Positions 7,287 to 14,120 of a DNA stretch of 17,152 nt are shown here, piece after piece. Every line of letters starts with the position of its first letter. The stretch's first letter is position 1. Below the pieces are notes generated by a model. That model saw only the letters and a program-made list of their open reading frames with translations. It did not search any database and was not told the origin of the DNA. Made by a program: the position numbers and the translations under genes. The stretch spans positions 1 through 17,152 of the forward strand of contig NZ_CALKTS010000270.1 in NCBI RefSeq assembly GCF_937997595.1. The letters are read 5' to 3'. The DNA is from an uncultured Campylobacter sp. GTDB taxonomy: Bacteria > Campylobacterota > Campylobacteria > Campylobacterales > Campylobacteraceae.

Positions 7287-7994
7287 TTATAGAGCCTCAA
7301 ACGCCTTTTTAAGATCGAGCGTGCCCTCGTAATACGCCTTGCCGACGATAAGCCCTGCGATAGAGCCTGCGTTTTTTAGTGCGATTATGTCGTTTATATC
7401 TTTAACGCCGCCACTTGCGATAGTGTCGATACCGCTAGCTTTCGCGATAAAGCGGCTAAATTCTACGTTTACGCCGCTTAGCATCCCGTCGCGCGATATG
7501 TCGGTGCAGATGATCGCGCAAACGCCCGCGTCCGCGTAGTCTCGCGCCAGATCAGTCGCTTTTACGCGGCTTAGTTCAGCCCAGCCCTCGGTCGCTACGA
7601 GCCCCTCTTTCGCGTCTATGCCCACGACGATGCGGTAAAGCTTCGCCATCTGCTTTACGAAATCCGGGTTTTTTAGCGCCGCCGAGCCCAGGATAAATCT
7701 ATCGACGCCTAAGCTCAAATATTCCATTATGCGCGCTTCGTCGCGGATGCCGCCGCCCACTTCTACGCGCAGGCGCGTGCTTTTTACGATCCGCTCGATC
7801 GCTTTGAAATTTACCGCCTCGCCCGCAAACGCGCCGTCTAAATCAACCAGATGCAGCCATTTAGCGCCGAGATCTTCAAATTTTTTGGCTAGCTCGCAGG
7901 GGTCCTTGGAATAAATTTTTGCGCTTTGCATCTCGCCCTTGCTAAGGCGCACGGCATATCCTTGTTTCAGATCGATCGCAGGGAAAATTTCCAT
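7287..7994 (-). CDS. hisA: Phosphoribosylformimino-5-aminoimidazole carboxamide ribotide isomerase
   Basis: HisA opens the ribose ring of ProFAR to PRFAR, the Amadori rearrangement in histidine synthesis, just before the HisH/HisF step. The 235-residue protein is a complete (beta-alpha)8 barrel: catalytic Asp8 in IFPAIDLK, the phosphate-binding VEVGGGIRD (~78-85), catalytic Asp127 in VVGIDAKEG, and TDISRDGMLSG with Asp169. IASGGVKD and LIVGKAYYEG form the second phosphate site. A GTG three bases earlier (7997) could also start it, but the ATG at 7994 has CGGAG at ideal distance and puts Asp8 at the family position. The hisH stop and hisA start share one base (TGATG), so the two are translationally coupled, as expected for consecutive enzymes. 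HisA rather than HisF or a PriA-type dual enzyme is inferred from the motifs. Confidence 0.95.
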   Translation of the reverse strand: MEIFPAIDLKQGYAVRLSKGEMQSAKIYSKDPCELAKKFEDLGAKWLHLVDLDGAFAGEAVNFKAIERIVKSTRLRVEVGGGIRDEARIMEYLSLGVDRFILGSAALKNPDFVKQMAKLYRIVVGIDAKEGLVATEGWAELSRVKATDLARDYADAGVCAIICTDISRDGMLSGVNVEFSRFIAKASGIDTIASGGVKDINDIIALKNAGSIAGLIVGKAYYEGTLDLKKAFEAL

Positions 7995-8719
7995 CACAGC
8001 TCCGTAAAATTTTTAATGATTTTTATGCCCGCATCGTGGCTTTTTTCGGGATGCGGCTGAAAGGCAAATACGTTTTCGCGCCAGATCGCGCTTGCAAACT
8101 CATAGCCGTAAAACGTGGTCGCAAGCGTGATCTCGCGCGCGCAAAGGACGTGGTAGGAGTGCACGAAATACAAATACTCAAACTCGCCCAAGCCCGCGTT
8201 TATCGGCGAGCGCTTGATAAAATGCGCGCTGTTCCAGCCCACGTGCGGGATCTTTAGGCTTTCGGCACAGGTAAAATTTTGCCAGCTGCGCGCGCTAGAT
8301 TCCGCCTCGTCTGAATTAAATTTCGCCCCGCCCGATCTAAATTTAGAATCTTCGGATCGGAATTCCGCCCCCTGAATATTAAATTTCGTTTTGTCAAATT
8401 TCACGACGCGACCAGGCAAAATTCCAAGTCCGCTGCGCGCGCCGAATTCCTCGCTTTGCTCGAACAGAAGCTGCATCCCAAGGCAGATGCCTAAAAAATA
8501 TCTGCCGCTTGCGACGAATTCTTTGATCGCGGCGTCCATACCGCTTGCGCGAAGCCTCTCCATCGCCTCGCCGAATGCGCCCACGCCCGGAAGCAAGGCC
8601 TTATCGCAGCTCAAAAGCTCCTCTGGGCTGCGCGCGAGGCAAAATTTAGCGCCGCAAAAGCTAAGCGCGTTCATCACGCTTTGGATATTGCCCGCGCCGT
8701 AATCCACGATACCGATCAA
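7994..8719 (-). CDS. hisH: Imidazole glycerol phosphate synthase, glutaminase subunit, with an inserted repeat
   Basis: HisH hydrolyses glutamine and passes ammonia to HisF, forming imidazole glycerol phosphate and AICAR. The class I amidotransferase triad is complete: Cys79 in GICLGMQLLFEQ, His223 and Glu225 in FQPHPEKS. The oxyanion PGVGAFGEAM begins at residue 44 and PHVGWN lies at ~158-163. At 241 residues it is about 40 longer than usual (about 200). The excess sits between VVKF (~105-108) and LKIPHVGWN and consists mostly of a four-fold 7-residue repeat (112-139, listed separately) with a Ser-rich tail. The start is TTG, overlapping the pglF stop (TTGA), with AAGGG six bases upstream; MIGIVDYGAGN is the normal family N-terminus, so TTG is well supported. 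hisF is not in the window. Confidence 0.94.
   Translation of the reverse strand: MIGIVDYGAGNIQSVMNALSFCGAKFCLARSPEELLSCDKALLPGVGAFGEAMERLRASGMDAAIKEFVASGRYFLGICLGMQLLFEQSEEFGARSGLGILPGRVVKFDKTKFNIQGAEFRSEDSKFRSGGAKFNSDEAESSARSWQNFTCAESLKIPHVGWNSAHFIKRSPINAGLGEFEYLYFVHSYHVLCAREITLATTFYGYEFASAIWRENVFAFQPHPEKSHDAGIKIIKNFTEL
8303..8386 (-). repeat. Four degenerate 21-bp tandem repeats inside hisH
   Basis: Four consecutive 21-base units encode four heptads with the consensus [KE]F[NR]xxx[AS] (HisH residues 112-139). Units 1, 3 and 4 begin AAATTTA and end GGCG; by eye, units 1 and 4 agree at about 15 of 21 bases and units 3 and 4 at about 16. Unit 2 is more diverged and contains the palindrome CGGAATTCCG, and TCTAAATTTAGA spans the junction of units 2 and 3. 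A fifth, weaker unit may follow. All are in frame with no stop. The block falls where ordinary HisH proteins have only a short loop. Confidence 0.7.
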
Positions 8720-10521
8720 GCCGTGCCCTTCATATCGTTTAATCGGTGCGAAAACTCGGGCACGATGCGCTTTAGCTTATCCGCAACCTGCGCGTCCTCG
8801 CACTCCGAAAGCTCCTCGATCTGCGAGCTTAGCTCCTCTAGGTCGTATTTTGCGGAGTGGGTTACGAAGATGGATTGATACTTCGTGCTCTTGTCGTTTT
8901 CGTCGATCAAAAGCTCCTCATAAAGCTTCTCGCCGGGGCGCAGACCTACAAATTTGATGCCCAGCTCCTCCTTGCCGGCAAGCTGGAGCATTCGCTTGGC
9001 AAGATCGGCAATCTTTACGGGCTCGCCCATATCTAGCACGAAAAGCTCGCCGCCTCGCGCGATGGAGGCTGCCTGAAGCACGAGCTGACACGCCTCGCTA
9101 ACGAGCATAAAATATCTCGTAATCTCGGGGTGCGTAACGGTAAGCGGCTCGTTCGCTTCGATCTGGCGTTTAAATTTAGGAATGACGCTGCCGCTTGAGC
9201 CGAGCACGTTTCCGAAGCGCACCGCGACGATCTGCGTTTCGCTTGCCGCGTCGTTGGAATTTAGCGCGTAAAGCTCGCAGATACGCTTCGTCGTGCCCAT
9301 AATGTTCGTCGGTCGCACCGCCTTATCGGTCGAGATCAAAACGACCTTTTTCGCGCCGTATTTTTTGGACAGATCAATTACGTTTTTTGTGCCGATGACA
9401 TTGTTTTTGACCGCTAGATGCGGATTAAACTCACATAGCGGCACGTGCTTATACGCCGCTGCGTGCACGACTACTTCGGGATGAAATTCTGCAAAAACCT
9501 CCTCCAGCTCATGGCGATAAACGACGTTTATCATCTTTAACTCGTTGCGCGCATCCGCGCCGGTGGCTTCGTTAATCGAGTAGAGGTTAAACTCGCTGTG
9601 TTCGACCATAATGAGCCTCTTTGCGCCGAATTTCAAGCACTGCTTGCAAATCTCGCTTCCTATCGTGCCGCCCGCGCCCGTTACCAGCACGATCTTGTCT
9701 TTGATAAAATTTTCGATCGCCTTGGTATCAAGGTCTTTAGGCTTGCGCGCGAGCAGATCCTCGATCGATACGTCGCGGATCTTTTTGCTCTCATCCTCCA
9801 AAAGCGAAAAGAGTTTAATATCCTTTAGCCCGTACGCGAACAGCTCATCATAGAGCTCCTTTAGCTCGTCCGGATACAGCGCCAGCGCGATGATCGCGGT
9901 TTTAGCGCCGCTATCTTTGATCATCTGCGGAATTTCGCTCTTGGCTCTGACGACGTAGTTTTCGCAATAGGTCCCCACAAGCTCTGCCCGTCCGTCCACG
10001 ACGCCCACGGGATAGTAGTTGATATATTTTTGCCGCATACCTTTTAGGACGTGAAAGGTCTTGCTCGTAGCGCCTACGACGATACAAGGCTCGTTATTCG
10101 TGATATTTTTCTTCTCGCTTAGAAACATCCGCTTTGAAATTCTAATCCCACCGATTAAAATAAACGAGATCGCCGCATCTATGATGATGACCGAGCGCGG
10201 GAACGGGTTAAAAATTTTACTCGCTAGAAAAAACAGGATCAAAAAGGTAAGCGCTGCCATCACGTGCGCATAAAAGAGCTTTCTTGCTTCATATAGGCCG
10301 AAAAATCTCCACGGAACTAAATAGATCCGCAAAAACCAAAAATAGAAAATTTTAATCGCAGTAAGGCTCGAGGCGCTAAGCAGCGCGCCTTTATAAAATT
10401 CGTTCGGTATATCTCCGCTAAATCGCAGCAAAAACGCGATGTAAACGGAGAGGATCGAGATAAAAATATCTCCTAGCAAAAAAAACGCGAAGCGGCTAAA
10501 TTTAGTGGGTTTTAACAGCAT
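8716..10521 (-). CDS. pglF: UDP-N-acetylglucosamine 4,6-dehydratase (UDP-bacillosamine pathway)
   Basis: PglF oxidises and dehydrates UDP-GlcNAc to the 4-keto-6-deoxy sugar, first step toward UDP-di-N-acetylbacillosamine. Its 601 residues hold four N-terminal membrane helices (~10-33, 48-70, 85-101, 110-127), a first nucleotide-fold domain (CIVVGA, ~146-151; ~140-260) and a C-terminal SDR domain with NAD motif TGAGGTIGSE (281-290). The active site reads STDKA (397-401) and IMGTTK with Met408 where most SDR enzymes have Tyr, plus Lys412. This Thr-Asp-Lys/Met arrangement is characteristic of PglF-type enzymes, equivalent to Thr395, Asp396, Lys397 and Met405 of C. jejuni PglF as I recall. Its ATG shares one base with the pglE stop (TGATG) and its stop overlaps the hisH TTG, so it sits in a coupled chain. 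WbpM/CapD-type dehydratases share the fold; neighbours settle the role. Confidence 0.95.
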   Translation of the reverse strand: MLLKPTKFSRFAFFLLGDIFISILSVYIAFLLRFSGDIPNEFYKGALLSASSLTAIKIFYFWFLRIYLVPWRFFGLYEARKLFYAHVMAALTFLILFFLASKIFNPFPRSVIIIDAAISFILIGGIRISKRMFLSEKKNITNNEPCIVVGATSKTFHVLKGMRQKYINYYPVGVVDGRAELVGTYCENYVVRAKSEIPQMIKDSGAKTAIIALALYPDELKELYDELFAYGLKDIKLFSLLEDESKKIRDVSIEDLLARKPKDLDTKAIENFIKDKIVLVTGAGGTIGSEICKQCLKFGAKRLIMVEHSEFNLYSINEATGADARNELKMINVVYRHELEEVFAEFHPEVVVHAAAYKHVPLCEFNPHLAVKNNVIGTKNVIDLSKKYGAKKVVLISTDKAVRPTNIMGTTKRICELYALNSNDAASETQIVAVRFGNVLGSSGSVIPKFKRQIEANEPLTVTHPEITRYFMLVSEACQLVLQAASIARGGELFVLDMGEPVKIADLAKRMLQLAGKEELGIKFVGLRPGEKLYEELLIDENDKSTKYQSIFVTHSAKYDLEELSSQIEELSECEDAQVADKLKRIVPEFSHRLNDMKGTA

Positions 10522-11618
10522 CAGATGTTTTCTTTTACGATTTTTACGACGCGCTCGATCGTCTCGTCGCTCATATCGGTGCCGCTAGGAAGGCAAATTC
10601 CGCGCTCAAACATATCCTCGCTCGTGCCGTCAACTACGCTAAGCGCGCCTGCGAAGATGCTTTGCAGATGCATCGGCTTCCAAAGCGGGCGAGATTCGAT
10701 GTCGGCTTTATTTAGCGCATCGATAACCTTTAGATGAGCGCCTTTTTGTTTAAATAATAAAGTCGTAAGCCATCTATTGCCCTCGCTGCCTTCGACTTCA
10801 GGCATAAACTCCACGTCGGTGCCTCTAAACAGATCCTCGTAAATTTTAAAAATTTCACGTTTTCTCTTTACGCGCTGCGGCAAGACCTCCATCTGACCTA
10901 CGCCGATAGCGCCTAAGACGTTGCTTAAGCGGTAGTTGTAGCCGTAGTCCTTGTGCTCGTAGTGAAGCAGCGGCTCGCGCGCTTGGGTGCTTAAAAATCT
11001 AGCCTTGGCGATTAGCTTCTCGTCGTTTGAGATCAGCATTCCGCCGCCTGAAGTAGTGATGATTTTATTGCCATTAAAGCTTAGCGCACCGCATTTTCCG
11101 ATGCCGCCAAGTGCTTTACCCTTATAAAATCCGCCCAGCGCTTCTGCGGCATCCTCGATAACATCAATGCCTTCGTTCGCGCAAATTTCACATATCTCAT
11201 CCATCTTCGCAGCCTGTCCGTAAAGATGCGTAACGACGAGCACCTTTGGTTTTTTCGGCGATTTTTTGATCGCTTCTTTAAGCAGCCTCGGGCTTAAATT
11301 CCAACTCTCGTCGCTGTCTATCAGCACCGGCACGCAGCGCTCGTAAAATATCGGATTTAGCGACGCCATGAAGGTAAACGTGGACCCTAGCACCACGTCG
11401 CCGTCCTTTGCGCCGCTGCAGCGAAGCGCTAGATGAAGCGCCGCCGTGCCTGCGTTTAACGCTAGCGCGCCGCGCGTTTTGGTATAAGCTTTGACGCTAT
11501 TTTCAAATCTATCGACATATTCGCCCAAAGGCGCTATATAGTTGCTCTCAAATACCTTTTTTATATACTCAAGCTCATCGCCGCCCATATTCGGCGGGCT
11601 TAAAAATACTCTTGCCAT
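10521..11618 (-). CDS. pglE: UDP-4-amino sugar aminotransferase (UDP-bacillosamine pathway)
   Basis: PglE is a PLP enzyme that transfers an amino group from glutamate to C4 of the PglF product, giving the UDP-4-amino-6-deoxy sugar acetylated by PglD. From the chosen start it is 365 residues of the DegT/DnrJ/EryC1 family: FLSPPNMGG at the N-terminus, NAGTAALHLAL (55-65) for cofactor phosphate, EDAAEALGG with Asp156 contacting the pyridine ring, and the Schiff-base Lys185 in SFNGNKIITTSGGG. GYNYRLSNVLGAIG and RPLWKPMH complete the substrate site. An upstream reading from 11711 adds 31 residues, but MARVFLSPP at 11618 matches the C. jejuni N-terminus and has AAGGA six bases upstream. Compared with my memory of the C. 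jejuni protein it lacks about 20 residues of a variable insert in the C-terminal domain. It ends in TGATG with pglF. Confidence 0.95.
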   Translation of the reverse strand: MARVFLSPPNMGGDELEYIKKVFESNYIAPLGEYVDRFENSVKAYTKTRGALALNAGTAALHLALRCSGAKDGDVVLGSTFTFMASLNPIFYERCVPVLIDSDESWNLSPRLLKEAIKKSPKKPKVLVVTHLYGQAAKMDEICEICANEGIDVIEDAAEALGGFYKGKALGGIGKCGALSFNGNKIITTSGGGMLISNDEKLIAKARFLSTQAREPLLHYEHKDYGYNYRLSNVLGAIGVGQMEVLPQRVKRKREIFKIYEDLFRGTDVEFMPEVEGSEGNRWLTTLLFKQKGAHLKVIDALNKADIESRPLWKPMHLQSIFAGALSVVDGTSEDMFERGICLPSGTDMSDETIERVVKIVKENI

Positions 11619-11639
11619 CTCTATCCTTCCTTGATCTTT

Positions 11640-11672
11640 AAATTTAACCTCGCGCGGAGCAAGGCTAAATTT
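11640..11672 (-). promoter_or_regulatory. AAATTT-flanked hairpin between pglD and pglE
   Basis: In the mRNA sense this 33-base segment folds into a 14-bp stem: AAATTTAGCCTTGC, loop TCCGC, then GCGAGGTTAAATTT, with two G-U pairs. On the opposite strand those two positions would be A-C mismatches, so the fold favours the mRNA sense. It lies 21 bases before the pglE start codon, in the only long gap (116 bases) between pglA and pglF. No U tract follows, so it is not an intrinsic terminator. It could tune pglE translation, mark an mRNA processing site, or be a small palindromic element. Confidence 0.5.
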
Positions 11673-11734
11673 AGCTTTCGGCATAAAATTTAAATGCTCG
11701 GATTTTATCACTTTTAATGCTATAAATTTTAAAT

Positions 11735-12334
11735 TCAGCTATTTTTTTTAATCACGCGAGCGGGCACGCCTACGGCTACGCTGTCGCTAGCTATGTCGCG
11801 CACTACCGCAGCGCCCGCGCCGATAATGCAGCGCTGCCCGATCTTTAGCCTCTGAATGACGCTAGCGCCGATACCGATGTGCGAAAACGCCCCCACCTTC
11901 ACGCCGCCCGCAAGCGCCGCGTTTGGGCTAATGTGCGCAAACTCGCCGATCTCGCACTCATGCTCGATTACGACGCCTGAATTGATTATCGCGCCGCGAC
12001 CGATTTTAGCTCGCGCGTTTATCACGGCGCCGGGCATTACGACCGCGCCCTCGCCGATGACGGCGCTTGGGCTAACGATGGCGCTTTGATGAATTAGCGT
12101 CGCTATCTCAAAACCTGCGCGCGCTACCCTCTCTTGTATCTTTGCGCGGGTTTTGTTATCTCCGATTGCGATTATTACGGGATATTTCGGCAGATCCTCG
12201 CTAAATTTCAGCCCTGCCGCGTCGTCTAAAAAAACGACCTCGCTAAATTTAGCCCCGCGTGCGGCTAGCGCGACGTCCGCGACCACCAGCCCGTGTCCGC
12301 TTGCGCCGTAAACGTAAATTTTAGTTGTGCCCAT
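11735..12334 (-). CDS. pglD: UDP-4-amino sugar N-acetyltransferase (UDP-bacillosamine pathway)
   Basis: PglD acetylates the C4 amine with acetyl-CoA, completing UDP-N,N'-diacetylbacillosamine. The 199-residue protein has an N-terminal Rossmann-like domain that binds the UDP sugar (KIYVYGASGHG, 5-15) and a left-handed beta-helix from ~85 built of hexapeptide repeats (AVIGEGAVVMPGAVI and similar), ending in VGVPARVI. The catalytic pair His125-Glu126 (VIEHECEIGEF) and His134 match the positions I recall for C. jejuni PglD. The ATG at 12334 lies inside the end of pglC (14-base overlap) with GGAG seven bases upstream. Related sialic-acid O-acetyltransferases (NeuD) share the fold, but the cluster fixes the role. 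Confidence 0.95.
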   Translation of the reverse strand: MGTTKIYVYGASGHGLVVADVALAARGAKFSEVVFLDDAAGLKFSEDLPKYPVIIAIGDNKTRAKIQERVARAGFEIATLIHQSAIVSPSAVIGEGAVVMPGAVINARAKIGRGAIINSGVVIEHECEIGEFAHISPNAALAGGVKVGAFSHIGIGASVIQRLKIGQRCIIGAGAAVVRDIASDSVAVGVPARVIKKNS

Positions 12335-12926
12335 TAAATTTCTCCGTCGTCGCCATGCCCTCTTTATTCACGCCCTCTTTCGCAAGCACTTTTTTAATCG
12401 TCAAAAGCGCGATCTTAAGATCGAGCGCGAAGCTTAAATTTTGCGCGTAATACGTATCGAACTCAAATTTTTTCTCCCAGCTGATCGCGTTGCGACCGTT
12501 TACCTGCGCAAGCCCCGTGATACCCGGACGCACGCTGTGCCTAAGGCTCTGCTGCGGCGAATAAAGCGGCAGGTACTCGATCAGCAGCGGGCGCGGCCCG
12601 ATGAAGCTCATATCGCCCTTTAGCACGTTGAAAAGCTGCGGCAGCTCATCCAGGCTTAGCGCGCGGATCTTTTTGCCGTAATCGTTCAGCCGCGCTTCGT
12701 CTGGCAGAAGCTCGCCGTCCGCGCCGCGCTCGTCGCTCATCGTTTTAAATTTGTAAATTTTAAAAATTTGCTCATCAAGCCCAGGGCGAGATTGCGTAAA
12801 AATCGCGCTTTTGCTAATGTGCTTGCGGATCAAGAACCACGTAAGCGCCATCACGGGCAAAACCAAAATAATCAAAACCAAAGCCGCGGTAAAATCGAGC
12901 GCGCGCTTTAAAAAACACCTATACAT
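12321..12926 (-). CDS. pglC: Undecaprenyl phosphate N,N'-diacetylbacillosamine 1-phosphate transferase
   Basis: PglC moves phospho-diNAcBac from UDP onto undecaprenyl phosphate, starting the lipid-linked glycan on the cytoplasmic face of the inner membrane. The 201-residue protein is a minimal monotopic phosphoglycosyltransferase: an N-terminal hydrophobic segment (~10-33) with Pro24 where the known enzyme's re-entrant helix turns, then FTQSRPGLDEQIFKIYKFKTM (43-63), the catalytic Asp93-Glu94 pair in SLDELPQ, IGPRPLL and the RPGITGLAQVNGRN motif. The C-terminus TTEKFNGHN is nearly identical to the C. jejuni protein as I recall it. Its start overlaps the pglA stop by 8 bases and its end overlaps pglD by 14, a tightly packed arrangement that suggests translational coupling. 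Confidence 0.96.
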   Translation of the reverse strand: MYRCFLKRALDFTAALVLIILVLPVMALTWFLIRKHISKSAIFTQSRPGLDEQIFKIYKFKTMSDERGADGELLPDEARLNDYGKKIRALSLDELPQLFNVLKGDMSFIGPRPLLIEYLPLYSPQQSLRHSVRPGITGLAQVNGRNAISWEKKFEFDTYYAQNLSFALDLKIALLTIKKVLAKEGVNKEGMATTEKFNGHN

Positions 12927-14046
12927 CGATAAATTTCCTATAAACCTCTAAATATTTTTCCGTGACGATCTTTTCGTCGTAATTTGCAAGTACCATCTCG
13001 CGCCCGTTTCGCCCTAGCCTCTCGCAAAGCGCAGCATCGTCCAATAGAATTTCGATCTTTCGCGCAAGACCCTCTGCGTCGCGAGTGCGGCAGATCAGAC
13101 CGTTGACGCCATCTTGCACCGCCTCGACGCAGCCGCTGCAATCGCTTACCACGCAGGCTCGCGCCATGCTCATCGCCTCTAAAACCGTGCGCGGAAAGCC
13201 CTCCTTGTAGCTAGGAAGTGCCAGTAGGTAACTAGCCTTCAAAAGCTCAGGCACATCGTTTCTAGCACCCAGATAATGTACCGCACCGCTTTGCAAAAAC
13301 GCAGGATCAGCGGTGCTTTTATTGCCCGCAAAACCCTCGCCTACAAAGACAAATTTCGCATCCGATCGATCTTTTAAAATTTCTGCTGCTTCGTAGAATT
13401 CTCTCACGCCCTTATGCCACATCGCGCGAGCTATCATCAGCACGATTTTTTTGCCGTGCAAATCCTCGCCCAGATCCGCCGCACTAACGATTTTGGGGTT
13501 GAATCTTTCAGCATCTACGCCTACACTTTTAATCCTTATGACCTTTTGCTTCGCAATAAGCCCGCGAGATAGCATATAATTGGGATCGGCATCGTTTACA
13601 AATACGCAAGCATCCGCCTGCGAAAATGAAAATTTATAAAGCTTCTCCAAAACCGCTCGCACAAGCCTTGTTTTAATATCATCGTCGATATAAAAGCTGC
13701 CCAGCCCCTCGACTAAGTTTATCACATATTTTATACCCGCCTCTCGAGCCGCCAGTGTACCAAACACGTTTGATTTATGCGCGGCTGTTTGCAGCAGGTC
13801 CAAATTTAGCCTCTTTAGCTCGCGCGCAAGGGCTTTGGTGTTGCTAAATACGGTAAACGGATTTAAGCTCGCTCGATCAAGATCGTAGGTTATGGCATTA
13901 AAATCGCGCGCTAAATCCTGCGTATAAGCGCCTCGAGGAGCGATTGCAAAAACCTCGTGTCCGCGCTCTTTTAAAGCCTGCATTATCGGGCGACGAAAGA
14001 AATGTAAGCTCATATCGGCATGGCTTAAAAACCCTATGCGAGCCAT
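12919..14046 (-). CDS. pglA: N,N'-diacetylbacillosaminyl-PP-undecaprenol alpha-1,3-GalNAc transferase
   Basis: PglA adds the first GalNAc to lipid-linked bacillosamine on the cytoplasmic membrane face. From the chosen start it is 375 residues, a GT-B fold of family GT4: an N-terminal acceptor domain beginning MARIGFLSHAD, with AAHKSNVFG and LVEGLGSFYID conserved against C. jejuni PglA, and a C-terminal donor domain with MIARAMWHKGVREF, VHYLGARNDV and the EX7E motif (Glu282 and Glu290 in EGFPRTVLEA). The longer start at 14055 would abut its ribosome site, whereas the ATG at 14046 has AAGGG nine bases away and matches the family N-terminus. A short ORF with a stronger ribosome site runs into this start (see 14034-14087). 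Its stop overlaps pglC. Specificity for diNAcBac is inferred from similarity and neighbours. Confidence 0.95.
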   Translation of the reverse strand: MARIGFLSHADMSLHFFRRPIMQALKERGHEVFAIAPRGAYTQDLARDFNAITYDLDRASLNPFTVFSNTKALARELKRLNLDLLQTAAHKSNVFGTLAAREAGIKYVINLVEGLGSFYIDDDIKTRLVRAVLEKLYKFSFSQADACVFVNDADPNYMLSRGLIAKQKVIRIKSVGVDAERFNPKIVSAADLGEDLHGKKIVLMIARAMWHKGVREFYEAAEILKDRSDAKFVFVGEGFAGNKSTADPAFLQSGAVHYLGARNDVPELLKASYLLALPSYKEGFPRTVLEAMSMARACVVSDCSGCVEAVQDGVNGLICRTRDAEGLARKIEILLDDAALCERLGRNGREMVLANYDEKIVTEKYLEVYRKFIDV

Positions 14047-14087
14047 ATGCTGCATCCCTTGCTTGGCGTTGCGAGATTAAATTTCAT
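14034..14087 (-). CDS. 17-residue leader ORF overlapping the pglA start
   Basis: In the pglB-pglA gap an ATG at 14087 has a perfect AAGGAG (14094-14099) six bases upstream, the best ribosome site in the pgl cluster. It encodes MKFNLATPSKGCSIWLA and stops at TAG 14034-14036, 10 bases past the pglA ATG (14046), in another frame. Ribosomes ending there could reinitiate on pglA, whose own site is mediocre. It shows no resemblance to a known leader peptide. A sequencing indel in a pglA N-terminal extension is possible, but C. jejuni PglA starts at the equivalent of 14046. Confidence 0.4.
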   Translation of the reverse strand: MKFNLATPSKGCSIWLA

Positions 14088-14120
14088 AAATTTCTCCTTA
14101 GATTGCGGCAAAAATTTTAT

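Noticed and set aside
11619..11711. 31-residue N-terminal extension of PglE
   Set aside because: The ATG at 11618 has the good ribosome site and the family N-terminus; the extension is read through the AAATTT hairpin.
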